DNA from: Hydrogenedens sp964549105
GTDB taxonomy: Bacteria > Hydrogenedentota > Hydrogenedentia > Hydrogenedentales > Hydrogenedentaceae
Reading direction: 5' to 3'
Assembly (NCBI GenBank): GCA_964549105.1
Contig: CAZJTZ010000005.1
Coordinates: 1-64,000 of the forward strand
DNA: 64,000 bases
The notes under the pieces were generated by a model, which saw only the letters and a list, made by a program, of their open reading frames with translations, was not told where the DNA came from and made no database searches. Of this stretch, positions 1 to 7,596 are shown in pieces. A program made the translations under genes and the position numbers. How positions within the stretch are numbered: the stretch's first letter is position 1; every line of letters starts with the position of its first letter.

Positions 1-297
1 TATAGCATAGCCGTTACCATCAAAAGTCCCCGTGAACCTATCTCCAATACTACTACTACCAATAGGGTTGAATCCTCCCGGCCAGCTACCTGTCTCTGAA
101 GCATCAATATTATTTGTCATCATGTAATCACTATTTAAAGGATAACCCGGGTCATTACCTATTTTTGTTAAATCGGCCAATGTAGATATCGGTATAGGAG
201 CGGAGTAAGCAAAAATAGGAATAACAATAAATAGCGAAATATAAAAAATTGTGTAGTTTAAATAACTAAATTTACCTTTTTGATTTGTTTTTTTCAT
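1..297 (-). CDS. Secreted GLUG-motif-like protein, N-terminal fragment (cut by window edge)
   Basis: Reading the minus strand from the ATG at 297 gives an open frame of 99 codons that runs off the left edge. It begins with a lysine-rich n-region (MKKTNQKGK) and a hydrophobic stretch around residues 17-30 ending near AYS-A, which is a signal peptide. After it come ADLTKIGND, YMMTNNIDAS, FNPIGS and FTGTFDGNGY. That order is characteristic of GLUG-repeat surface proteins, where 'Y.L.NDIDL', 'F.PIG' and 'F.G.fDGNG..I' form one turn of a beta-solenoid. The protein is therefore probably exported and surface-exposed, with a repeat domain continuing outside the window. An AAAGGAAAAGGG-like purine tract upstream (about 303-316) is a plausible ribosome binding site. 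Family assignment rests on motif spacing only. Confidence 0.65.
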   Translation of the reverse strand, partial: MKKTNQKGKFSYLNYTIFYISLFIVIPIFAYSAPIPISTLADLTKIGNDPGYPLNSDYMMTNNIDASETGSWPGGFNPIGSSSIGDRFTGTFDGNGYAI

Positions 298-864
298 TTT
301 TCTACCCTTTTCCTTTAAGTTAATGTTCTAACACACAACCCTAAAACAATTCATATATAAATTATAGCATATATATTTAAATTTTTGTCTGTTTTTTATA
401 AATTATTACAAAATTAAGCAAATCAAATATAATCTAATTAAATTTATATGAAACTAAAATAAAAATAAAGAAAATAAAAATAAAGAAAAAAACTTATTGA
501 AACCTTTGAAGAGATTCGTTTGTATCAGTTCTGGCGTTACTGCGAAAAATTTTAGAACATCAAATAGAAAAAAGACTTAGCCCAAAAACCAATAAAGAAT
601 AGATATGTGGTAAATTGTTTTTCATATTTTTTCTTTTTGGGATAAACTATAACCTTGAATTGACTTTTTGCAGTAGTTCCACTCTCATCCGAAAAGGCTT
701 CGAGCAAAGCAAAAAATTTTAAACCTGATTGTGATTTCAAAAACATTTTTTGTTATTTTAAAAATTAAACAGACAAAAATTTTCTTATTTTTAGCGGATA
801 AGAATAAGTCGAGGCAATTACACTTCTTTTACATTTTTCAACACATAACTCAGACCCAAGACTA
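298..864. other. AT-rich intergenic region without a supportable gene
   Basis: This 567-bp stretch separates two minus-strand genes. It is strongly AT-rich and carries a 16-bp inverted repeat (379-394 / 767-782, listed separately). A 64-codon minus frame at 552-746 has no ribosome binding site, is lysine/phenylalanine-rich and looks random. A weak hairpin (CTTAT/ATAAG around 785-803), followed on the minus strand by a T-rich stretch, could end transcription of the sigma-54 activator gene. I see nothing else. Confidence 0.5.
379..782. repeat. 16-bp inverted repeat bracketing ~370 bp of AT-rich DNA
   Basis: AAATTTTTGTCTGTTT at 379-394 is the exact reverse complement of AAACAGACAAAAATTT at 767-782. 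The arms are oriented like terminal inverted repeats of a small non-autonomous element. No clear target-site duplication is visible at the outer edges and no transposase fragment lies inside. In such AT-rich DNA part of the match may be chance. Confidence 0.35.
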
Positions 865-2766
865 TTAGGATTTATTCTGTTCTGAAGTAAAATTGAAATA
901 CTGTGATGGATTAATCTGGTATTCTGCGATTTTGCGGTAAAGAGTGCTTTTGCCTATGCCGAGTAATTCTGCCGCAAGGACTACATTGCCCTGGGTTCTC
1001 TGTAATGCCTGAATTATATGTGATTTTTCAAGTTCTTCAAGTGTTGGAAATTTTTCTGGGGTATAGACACTTAATTCAGAAACCAGGTCCTGAGGTAGTA
1101 TTTCCTCTCCTTTTGCTACAACAGAGGCACGCTCTACAAGATTGCGAAGTTCACGAACATTACCAGGCCAGGATTGACTTTCGAGCCACTTTATTGTCTC
1201 TTGAGAAAAACGAGTAGCACGGACGGGGAATCTTTTTTTTGCTTGCTGTAAAAAGTAATCTGCAAGCATAGGAATATCATCTCTTCGTTCTCGAAGAGGA
1301 GGGATAGGGATTATAAATGTATTTAGGCGATGGAATAAATCTCTTCTAAATCGCCCTGCATTAACCTCTGAAGGGATGTCTTTATTTGTAGCGGATAGAA
1401 CACGCACATTTACACGAATATCTGAATTGCCACCCACCCGTCTAAAAGTTCCTGTTTCGATGGCACGGAGCAATCTTGCCTGGTGAGAAAGGCTCAGGTC
1501 TCCTACTTCGTCTAAAAATAGTGTCCCATTATCTGCTTCTTCCATTAAACCCACCTTTGTAGCATGGGCTCCTGTAAAGGCACCTTTCTCATGACCAAAA
1601 AGTTCACTTTCGAAAAGTTCCTCAGGTATTGCAGCACAGTTTACAATGACAAGTGGCTTTTGTGCTCGATGCGAAAGATTATGAATAAGTCTTGCAACGA
1701 GTTCTTTCCCTGTACCTGTCTCGCCAAGGATTAAAACGCATAGGTCTGAATGTGCGCAATCTCTTGCAAGGGTTCTAACCTTTTGTATTGCTTTGCTATT
1801 ACCTATAAGCGGGTCAAAATTAAACTCTCCTGCAATTAATCTTTGATTTTCCCATTCCAGTTGCTGCATTCGTTCTGCGGCACGAAGATACGGTGCTAAT
1901 GTATGTGCCATTGCCAATAGGTATTCTAAATCTAATTCCTCATAAAAACGATGAGGAGTCTCTGCCATCATCACAAAAGCACCTACTACTTCTTTCCCCA
2001 ATACCAGTGGAGCAATAACCGTGTTTCGGATTATAGTCTCTCCATTTCGGTAAAATCTTTCTGGATAAAGAATTCCACGAGGTATCTCACGAATCTGTGA
2101 TAGCATTTGAACCAATGCTTGTGAAGTTATTATAGATTGTGTCACATTCTTCGGATAAACTAAATACTGGGCCGGGTCCTGAACAAACTGAACCAAACAG
2201 GAAAAATCAGGATTAAATCGTTCACGGATTACTTTTAAGACATGGTTGATAATATCCTCTACCTGAAACAACTGACTCAATGTGCGGGCAAGAGAAAAAA
2301 GTCCCGCAAGTTCTTCTGCCGTTCGTGGATTACCCGATTCAAACAAATTCTGAGGTGAACCCTCTACAAATACAGGGGCACCTATTTTAATGGGTCGAGT
2401 TGCATGGAGTTTTTTGGTTTCATCTCCATTTTCACTATTCTTTTGAACAATTGTTCCTACAGAAAAAATGATACTTCCAACACCGATATCATCTCCGGGT
2501 TGCAGAATTTTTTCCTTTATGGGATGCCCATTAACAAATGTTGAATTACTACTTCCAAGGTCTCGAATAAGCAAACCCTCTTTAGAAAGAAAAATCTGGC
2601 AATGGTGTCGTGATATTAATGGGTCATCAATCACAATGGAACAAGTTGGGTCTCTGCCCATGGTTAACTGAGCATCCTCAGGCACAACCCAGGCATTTCC
2701 CTTCATATAGCCCGAACGAGCCGTAACAATAAATTTCAATTTCATTTTATTATCAATAAATGACAT
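865..2766 (-). CDS. FHA-GAF sigma-54-dependent transcriptional activator (bacterial enhancer-binding protein)
   Basis: A 633-aa NtrC-family activator. Residues ~12-105 form an FHA phosphothreonine-binding domain (GRDP at 37, SRHH at 52, SSNST at 72). Residues ~150-295 look like a GAF sensor domain. Residues ~315-545 are the AAA+ core with Walker A GETGTGKE (348-355), the sigma-54-contacting loop GAFTGA (395-400) and Walker B TLFLDEVG (415-422). A Fis-type helix-turn-helix occupies ~590-625. It should hydrolyse ATP to open sigma-54 promoter complexes. The FHA domain in place of a receiver suggests control by a Ser/Thr kinase, as in FHA activators of myxobacteria; no kinase is in the window. 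The start at 2766 has AGGT about 8 nt upstream. A weak minus-strand TTGAAA-17-TATGCT promoter lies near 2790-2820. The divergent region carries two palindromes and a sigma-54 promoter, so the activator probably controls its neighbour and perhaps itself. Confidence 0.92.
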   Translation of the reverse strand: MSFIDNKMKLKFIVTARSGYMKGNAWVVPEDAQLTMGRDPTCSIVIDDPLISRHHCQIFLSKEGLLIRDLGSSNSTFVNGHPIKEKILQPGDDIGVGSIIFSVGTIVQKNSENGDETKKLHATRPIKIGAPVFVEGSPQNLFESGNPRTAEELAGLFSLARTLSQLFQVEDIINHVLKVIRERFNPDFSCLVQFVQDPAQYLVYPKNVTQSIITSQALVQMLSQIREIPRGILYPERFYRNGETIIRNTVIAPLVLGKEVVGAFVMMAETPHRFYEELDLEYLLAMAHTLAPYLRAAERMQQLEWENQRLIAGEFNFDPLIGNSKAIQKVRTLARDCAHSDLCVLILGETGTGKELVARLIHNLSHRAQKPLVIVNCAAIPEELFESELFGHEKGAFTGAHATKVGLMEEADNGTLFLDEVGDLSLSHQARLLRAIETGTFRRVGGNSDIRVNVRVLSATNKDIPSEVNAGRFRRDLFHRLNTFIIPIPPLRERRDDIPMLADYFLQQAKKRFPVRATRFSQETIKWLESQSWPGNVRELRNLVERASVVAKGEEILPQDLVSELSVYTPEKFPTLEELEKSHIIQALQRTQGNVVLAAELLGIGKSTLYRKIAEYQINPSQYFNFTSEQNKS

Positions 2767-2830
2767 TTACAATTACCTATCTTTTAATTAATAGCATACG
2801 ATAATAGAATTTCAATTTCAATTTAATTTA

Positions 2831-2868
2831 TTCCCAATTTGGGAAAAATTTTATTCCCAATTTGGGAA
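2831..2868. promoter_or_regulatory. Two identical 15-bp palindromes: probable upstream activator sites
   Basis: The perfect palindrome TTCCCAATTTGGGAA occurs twice, at 2831-2845 and 2854-2868, centre-to-centre 23 bp, about two helical turns, so both sit on one DNA face. They lie roughly 110-150 bp upstream of the predicted start of the divergent transcript and 65-100 bp upstream of the activator gene. That is the normal place for dimeric binding sites of a Fis-type enhancer-binding protein. I find no further copy in the window. Confidence 0.75.
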
Positions 2869-2953
2869 AACAAGGGTTGATTTCCAAAAATTGAAAGTGC
2901 AAAATTATATAAAATTTACTATAATGCAACAAGTTATGAAGATGTGTTATATA

Positions 2954-2969
2954 TGGCATAGTTATTGCT
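2954..2969 (+). promoter_or_regulatory. Sigma-54 (-24/-12) promoter
   Basis: TGGCATAGTTATTGCT has the invariant GG (2955-2956) and GC (2967-2968) exactly 12 bp apart, and the flanking TGGCA and TTGC match the sigma-54 consensus closely. Transcription should begin at about 2980 on the plus strand. The element is divergent from a sigma-54 activator gene and preceded by two palindromic sites, which makes a chance match unlikely. Confidence 0.75.
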
Positions 2970-3026
2970 ATCATATTATTAACAACAATTGAATAAAAGA
3001 AAGCAGGTAACTCCTGAGGAAGGAGT

Positions 3027-3137
3027 GTGGCGTTCATAATAGTTATAGAGCCCACTGGAACAAGTAAAAATTTAACAAGGGCTGCGGTTTGCTTCCCAGT
3101 GGGCTCAAATCAACAAACTATTTTTGGCTTTATATAA
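3027..3137 (+). CDS. Possible 36-aa open frame inside the candidate small RNA
   Basis: A GTG at 3027 opens a 36-codon frame (begins MAFIIVIEPTG, ends IFGFI, TAA at 3135-3137). GAGGA at 3016-3020 and AGGAG at 3021-3025 precede it, the first at a usable spacing. The purine motif sits in the loop of the first hairpin, and the 11-bp stem lies within the frame, so RNA structure may explain the sequence better than coding does. The peptide resembles nothing I know. Confidence 0.2.
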   Translation: MAFIIVIEPTGTSKNLTRAAVCFPVGSNQQTIFGFI

Positions 3138-3247
3138 CCATCCCTCCCTTACATACATACCGCTTCCAAAACAAACCAAATCTCATCTCTTCCCTTACAC
3201 TTTCGCTCCCCAAAAGAGGGTCGTGCAGAGGGTATAAAGATACCCTC

Positions 3248-3282
3248 GCCGCCGGTTCAATAGAATCGGCGGCACTTTTTTT
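3248..3282 (+). terminator. Strong intrinsic terminator of the small RNA
   Basis: GCCGCCGGTT (3248-3257) pairs with AATCGGCGGC (3264-3273) across the 6-nt loop CAATAG, giving a 10-bp GC-rich stem with one G-U pair. Seven T follow at 3276-3282. It is preceded by an 8-bp hairpin at 3228-3247. Confidence 0.9.
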
Positions 3283-3579
3283 ATATAAGTAAATCTTTAC
3301 ACAAATTTTTATTTTCCAGTTCTATTTTATAAGTATCTATTAAAAGTCAGAAAAAAGTTTAAAATTTTCTATCATATAATATCTTCTTTTTCTCGTATTT
3401 AATTATTGTTAAAAAAATTGTAATTCTGAATATTTTTTGTGATTTTAAAAATTAAGTGATAGTAATTTTATTTCCTTCAAAATAATTTTAAAGATTTCCC
3501 TGCAATTAAAGTTTTCAAACACGATATTCATATTCTATGTTTAATAAAGGTATTTTCGAAACTCTTCATATATTTTAAG

Positions 3580-3622
3580 TATAATTTAGGGGTTAAAGGT
3601 TCTTTTATTTTCTACTTATAAT
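3580..3622 (+). promoter_or_regulatory. Candidate -10 elements upstream of sat
   Basis: Two TATAAT hexamers occur at 3580-3585 and 3617-3622. The first has TTCGAA 19 bp upstream (poor spacing) and would give a ~45-nt leader. The second would place the transcript start almost on the ribosome binding site. The 357 bp between the RNA terminator and sat is otherwise featureless AT-rich DNA. Confidence 0.35.
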
Positions 3623-3639
3623 AATTGGAAAGGAATTTT

Positions 3640-4791
3640 ATGTCTATAGAACCTCATGGCGGAAAATTGGTCAGTCGTTTTGTCAGTTCTGACGAAAAAA
3701 TGACTAAAATGGAGCAAGCAAAAAAATTAGAATCTATTGAATTAGATGAATATTTATCTTTTGATTTAGATTGTATTGCAAAAGGGATTTTTAGCCCTTT
3801 AGAAGGCTTTATGGGTGAAGAGGAGACTCTGTCTTCGCTGGAAACAATGCATATTCGTAAATCGCTTCCCTGGACTATCCCAATTCTTTTAGATGTTTCT
3901 TCTCAAAAAGCAGAGAAGATTGAAATGGGTGAAATGTTAGCCTTATATAATTCAGAAAATCAGTTAGCAGGAACTATTGAGATTAAAGAAAAATTTAAAA
4001 TAGATAAAAAATACCTTGCAGAAAAAGTATATGGCACGAACGATGAACAACACCCCGGTGTAAAAAGGACCTACGGTTTAGGAGATGTGTTTATTGCGGG
4101 ACCTGTGGAAGTTTTTGAGAAAAAAGTTATTGAATTTGAAGATTACAACTTGCCACCTAAAAAAACGCGTGATATTTTTGAACAATCGGGATGGAGACGG
4201 GTTGTTGCCTTTCAAACTCGAAACCCTATTCATAGAGCCCATGAGTATCTTACGAAATGTGCACTGGAGGTTTGTGATGGGCTACTTATTCATCCACTTA
4301 TGGGCACGACCAAGAGTGATGATATTCCCGGCAATGTTCGGATGGAGTGTTATAAGACTCTGATTGAGAATTATTATCCAAAAAGCCATGTATTATTAAG
4401 TATTATGCCTGTGAATATGAGATATGCAGGGCCTAAAGAAGCAATTATGCACGCCATTGTTCGGAAAAACTATGGCTGCACGCATTTTATTGTGGGTCGT
4501 GACCATGCAGGGGTGGGAAATTATTATGGAACTTATGATGCACAAAAAATATTTGAGAATTTTAATCCTGACGAACTTAAGATTACACCATTATTTTTTG
4601 ACCATACTTTTTATTGCCGTACTTGTGGAAATATGGCTTCGATAAAGACATGTCCTCATGATACAAGCAAACATATCATATTAAGTGGGACAAAGGTTAG
4701 GGAAATGCTTAAAAAAGGTGAAACCCTGCCAGAAGAATTTACTCGCGCTGAGGTTTCGTCTATCTTAATGAAGTGGGCACAGAATACATAG
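3640..4791 (+). CDS. sat: Sulfate adenylyltransferase (ATP sulfurylase)
   Basis: Converts ATP and sulfate to adenosine 5'-phosphosulfate and pyrophosphate in the cytoplasm. The ~383-aa monofunctional protein has QTRNPIHRAH (about 192-201), containing the nucleotide-binding QxRN and HxxH, and GRDHAG (about 286-291), both diagnostic. A C-terminal CRTC...CPHD cluster (about 326-340) resembles the zinc-binding site of prokaryotic Sat. A TTG at 3625 would add five residues, but GGAAAGGA at 3628-3635 sits ideally for the ATG at 3640, so I use that start. No APS reductase, APS kinase or other sulfur gene is adjacent, so assimilation versus dissimilation cannot be told from context. The next gene follows after 38 bp, probably co-transcribed. 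Confidence 0.95.
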   Translation: MSIEPHGGKLVSRFVSSDEKMTKMEQAKKLESIELDEYLSFDLDCIAKGIFSPLEGFMGEEETLSSLETMHIRKSLPWTIPILLDVSSQKAEKIEMGEMLALYNSENQLAGTIEIKEKFKIDKKYLAEKVYGTNDEQHPGVKRTYGLGDVFIAGPVEVFEKKVIEFEDYNLPPKKTRDIFEQSGWRRVVAFQTRNPIHRAHEYLTKCALEVCDGLLIHPLMGTTKSDDIPGNVRMECYKTLIENYYPKSHVLLSIMPVNMRYAGPKEAIMHAIVRKNYGCTHFIVGRDHAGVGNYYGTYDAQKIFENFNPDELKITPLFFDHTFYCRTCGNMASIKTCPHDTSKHIILSGTKVREMLKKGETLPEEFTRAEVSSILMKWAQNT

Positions 4792-4829
4792 TCAAAATTT
4801 AATTTTTTTTTGATAGATAGAGGTATTTC

Positions 4830-5882
4830 ATGAAAATAGGCGTTAATTTACTTGCTTCAAGTGAGTTTGAGCCTGATGACCTTTTTTGTAGGTTTGTTTA
4901 TAAATGTCTTTCGCATGCTACACATCTACAAGAAACAACAGAATTTTTTGTCTTTTTTAATGAAGGCGTGGAATACAATCAGTGGGCAGGATGGCCTGTT
5001 ATAACAGGGGCAAATAAGCAGGACCATTTTTTTTCATCTTTTTCTCCCCGGGGTTCCGTATTAGACCCATTAATAAAAAAGTTAAAAATTGAAGCCGTCA
5101 TTACTCCATTAGAAACGGCTCATCTTATTACGACAGTTCCTTGTATTCCCCTAATAGTTCATATAGAACACTGGTATCGTGGCATATTGAAAGAGGATTT
5201 TTTTCGCAAACGTGAAGCAAAAATGATTTTTCAAAAAAGTCCACTATGGTTTACGGCATCGGAATATGCAAGGCGAAGTTGTCTGGATGTGTGGAAAGTT
5301 CCTCTAAATAAGATAGTCACCTTACTTGCAGGTATAGACCCTGTTCTATCTCAATCCACACCTCTCTTAATTGAACCGCCCTATTTAATTTCTGTTGTTG
5401 ATGACGCTACGATATATTATCTTCCTGAAATGTTGGAAGTAGTGCAACATTTTTGTAAAGAGCAACCTCACACAATTGTGCTTCTTGGTAAACATCATCC
5501 CAAAGAACCGGAAGTTTGGGGTGAAAATATTTTTCGTATTGAAGAATGTCCAGACCAGACTTTAGCCGGACTATTTAAAAATGCAATAGCCTTTCTTTAT
5601 CCTGCACTTCATGATGGTAGTGCATTGCGTCCTATTGAAGCAATGCAAATGGGAACATGTATTATCACACCCCCAGGACCTGCCGTTGAGGAAAGATGCA
5701 GTGAATTGCCTTTTTATTACAATATCGAAAGTCCCTCCTCACTTAACGCTGTGCTTCACAGGGTCATAAATCTTTCCAGAGAAGAGCGTGAGGAACGGAT
5801 ACGACTGGGCAGATTAAGAGTTATCGAGCATACATGGGAACAAACTACATGGAAATTTATTACTACCCTGAAACGAATTTGA
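4830..5882 (+). CDS. Glycosyltransferase, GT-B fold (family 4-like)
   Basis: A 350-aa soluble protein with the C-terminal signature of GT-B glycosyltransferases: FLYPALHDGSALRPIEAMQMG (around 265-285) is the E-x7-E-type donor-binding segment, where the acceptor loop '.EG.GL..lEAm..G' appears as HDGSALRPIEAMQMG. The N-terminal half begins MKIGVNLLAS with a poorly conserved acceptor domain, as usual. It probably transfers a nucleotide-activated sugar during polysaccharide or lipopolysaccharide synthesis; substrate cannot be read. AGAGG lies 6-8 nt before the ATG. Located 38 bp after sat and 97 bp before xylB, it has no biosynthetic neighbours that would narrow its role. Confidence 0.8.
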   Translation: MKIGVNLLASSEFEPDDLFCRFVYKCLSHATHLQETTEFFVFFNEGVEYNQWAGWPVITGANKQDHFFSSFSPRGSVLDPLIKKLKIEAVITPLETAHLITTVPCIPLIVHIEHWYRGILKEDFFRKREAKMIFQKSPLWFTASEYARRSCLDVWKVPLNKIVTLLAGIDPVLSQSTPLLIEPPYLISVVDDATIYYLPEMLEVVQHFCKEQPHTIVLLGKHHPKEPEVWGENIFRIEECPDQTLAGLFKNAIAFLYPALHDGSALRPIEAMQMGTCIITPPGPAVEERCSELPFYYNIESPSSLNAVLHRVINLSREEREERIRLGRLRVIEHTWEQTTWKFITTLKRI

Positions 5883-5979
5883 GAGTAGTTTTGCCATATC
5901 GTTTGCAAAATGAAAAATACTGATTTATGATAAATAAAAGTTACATTTATAATAAAACTAATATGAAGGGTAATAAATT

Positions 5980-7506
5980 ATGAGTTTTGTAATTGGTATT
6001 GATGTGGGAACAAGTGGAACAAAAATAGTTGCTATCAATGAAGACGGAAAAGTCGTTGCTTCTGTGACAAAAAATTATGACTTAAAGAGTCCTAAATCGG
6101 GCTGGGCAGAACAGGACCCTCTGGATTGGAAAAAGGCTGTATTTGATGGGCTTGCTGAAATTTGCGAAAAAATAGATGGGAAGGAAGTGCGTTCCATTGG
6201 TTTAACAGGTCAAATGCACGGTTCTGTGTTTCTGGATGAAAAAGGAGAGGTTTTATACCCAGCCATTCTATGGTGTGACCAGAGAACTGCGAAACAGTGT
6301 GAAAAGATAAATGAAATTATAGGCGAGGAAAAACTTATTCGGATGGTATCTAATCCTGCTTTAACAGGATTTACCGCACCTAAAATTCTCTGGCTTCGAG
6401 AGGAAGAGCCAGAAGTTTACAAAAAGGTAAAGCATGTACTCTTGCCTAAAGATTATATTCGTTATGAATTAACAGGGAATTTTGCCACAGATGTTGCCGA
6501 TGCGTCAGGGACATTACTGTTTAATGTAAACCAACGCTGTTGGCATAAAGAATTGTTAAACCAACTTGAAATTCCAATAGATTGGTTGCCTGAGGTTTAT
6601 GAGGGACCCGAAGTGACAGGAAAAGTTAAATCCTCTATTGCTGAACAACTCCACTTATCCCCTGACACAACGGTCGTTGCTGGAGGTGGAGACCAGGCAG
6701 CAGGAGGAGTAGGTTGTGGTGTTGTTCATTCAGGGATTGTATCGGCTTCACTCGGAACCAGTGGCGTAGTGTTTGCTTTTTCTGAACATGTCCATACCGA
6801 CCCTCAAGGACGGGTTCATACTTTCTGCCATTCTGTTCCGGGAGCATGGCATGTTATGGGTGTTATGTTGAGTGCAGGAGGTTCGTTACAGTGGTTTCGC
6901 AACAAATTTTGTCAGGAAGAGATTGCTAAATCCAAAGAAACCGGCATTGACCCTTATGAATACATTACAGAGACAGCGGAAAAAGTTTCTGTGGGCTCAA
7001 ATGGGCTTATTTTTTTACCTTATTTAACAGGGGAACGCACTCCGCATAAAGACCCTTATGCAAGAGGTGCTTTCATAGGTTTATCGCTTATTCACGGAAA
7101 AGCGGAAATGGCAAGGGCTGTATTGGAAGGCGTTGCCTTCGGTATGCGGGACAGTATTGAGATTATGAGAGGTATGGGAATCCCTATTAACGAGGTTCGT
7201 ATATCTGGAGGTGGTGCAAGGAGTTCTCTATGGAGGCAAATTATGGCAGATATATGTAGAGTTCCTATGGTCGTTATTAATGTGGATGAGGGTCCAGCAT
7301 TTGGGGCGGCACTATTAGCAAGTATTTCAGCAGGGATGTTCTCTTCTTTGTCTGAAGCCTGTGAAAAAATAATCAGAGAACTCTATCGCATAGAACCAAA
7401 TCAACAGAATGTTGAAGATTATGAGTTTTATTACCAGGAATATAAATCTGCATACCTTTCATTGGCACCTGCCTTCCGTCGAATTGGGAAAAAGATAGAA
7501 GGATAA
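5980..7506 (+). CDS. xylB: Xylulokinase
   Basis: A FGGY-family sugar kinase of 508 aa, the normal length, phosphorylating D-xylulose to xylulose 5-phosphate for the pentose phosphate pathway. The N-terminal ATPase motif GIDVGTSGTKI (6-16), the segment GLTGQMHGSVFLD (about 75-87) with the M-H-G substrate contact of XylB, and the C-terminal ISGGGARSSLWRQIMADICR identify it. The ribosome binding site AAGGG is 8-9 nt before the ATG, and a TATAAT lies at 5948-5953. The only nearby sugar genes are on the other strand: the importer operon ending at 7597. No xylose isomerase is in the window. Subfamily is strongly supported by the MHG motif, though other pentulose kinases are possible. Confidence 0.92.
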   Translation: MSFVIGIDVGTSGTKIVAINEDGKVVASVTKNYDLKSPKSGWAEQDPLDWKKAVFDGLAEICEKIDGKEVRSIGLTGQMHGSVFLDEKGEVLYPAILWCDQRTAKQCEKINEIIGEEKLIRMVSNPALTGFTAPKILWLREEEPEVYKKVKHVLLPKDYIRYELTGNFATDVADASGTLLFNVNQRCWHKELLNQLEIPIDWLPEVYEGPEVTGKVKSSIAEQLHLSPDTTVVAGGGDQAAGGVGCGVVHSGIVSASLGTSGVVFAFSEHVHTDPQGRVHTFCHSVPGAWHVMGVMLSAGGSLQWFRNKFCQEEIAKSKETGIDPYEYITETAEKVSVGSNGLIFLPYLTGERTPHKDPYARGAFIGLSLIHGKAEMARAVLEGVAFGMRDSIEIMRGMGIPINEVRISGGGARSSLWRQIMADICRVPMVVINVDEGPAFGAALLASISAGMFSSLSEACEKIIRELYRIEPNQQNVEDYEFYYQEYKSAYLSLAPAFRRIGKKIEG

Positions 7507-7521
7507 AAATCAAAATTAAAA

Positions 7522-7541
7522 AGGTAATAAAGTTTTTACCT
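7522..7541. terminator. Bidirectional terminator between convergent genes
   Basis: AGGTAA (7522-7527) pairs with TTACCT (7536-7541) over an 8-nt loop, between xylB and the convergent 766-aa gene. On the minus strand the stem is followed by TTTTTAATTTTGATTTTT, a good U-rich tail; on the plus strand by CTTCTTAATATTCTT, a weaker one. Confidence 0.6.
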
Positions 7542-7596
7542 CTTCTTAATATTCTTGCCATTCATCGTAAAAGAATCTCCAATTGTAAATATACTG

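Larger units (their letters stand above)
2980..3282 (+). ncRNA. Candidate sigma-54-dependent structured small RNA (~300 nt)
   Basis: A plus-strand transcript is predicted from the sigma-54 promoter to the strong terminator at 3248-3282, with no clear protein gene between. Visible structure: a 6-bp hairpin ACTCCT/AGGAGT (3010-3026) with loop GAGGA; a perfect 11-bp stem GAGCCCACTGG (3048-3058) / CCAGTGGGCTC (3096-3106) closing a 37-nt loop; a perfect 8-bp stem GAGGGTAT/ATACCCTC (3228-3247) with AAAG loop; then the terminator stem. Between 3138 and 3212 is a C/U-rich, G-poor, probably single-stranded segment with CATCCCTCCCTT, CTTCCCTT and CGCTCCCC. The 9-mer TCCCTTACA occurs twice (3145-3153 and 3191-3199). 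Such segments are complementary to Shine-Dalgarno sequences, as in antisense regulatory RNAs. I recognise no known family: not tmRNA, RNase P, SRP or 6S. A leader of sat is unlikely because of the terminator. Confidence 0.65.

Noticed and set aside
552..746. 64-codon minus-strand open frame
   Set aside because: No ribosome site, low-complexity Lys/Phe-rich product in AT-rich DNA, no family resemblance.
2828..3055. 75-codon minus-strand open frame across the sigma-54 promoter
   Set aside because: It runs through the palindromes, promoter and first RNA hairpin, has no ribosome site and a random-looking product.
3079..3097. CTGCGGTTTGCTTCCC resembles CTGCGGCTTGCTTCCC near 54310
   Set aside because: The second copy is ordinary coding sequence (reverse strand GKQAAAGW); no flanking similarity, so treated as chance.
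3248..3273. GGTTCAAT within a hairpin suggested a tRNA T-loop
   Set aside because: No acceptor, D or anticodon stems around it; the stem plus T-run is a terminator.
3089..3292. 67-codon plus-strand open frame through the RNA terminator
   Set aside because: It reads through hairpins and the terminator and has no start signal.
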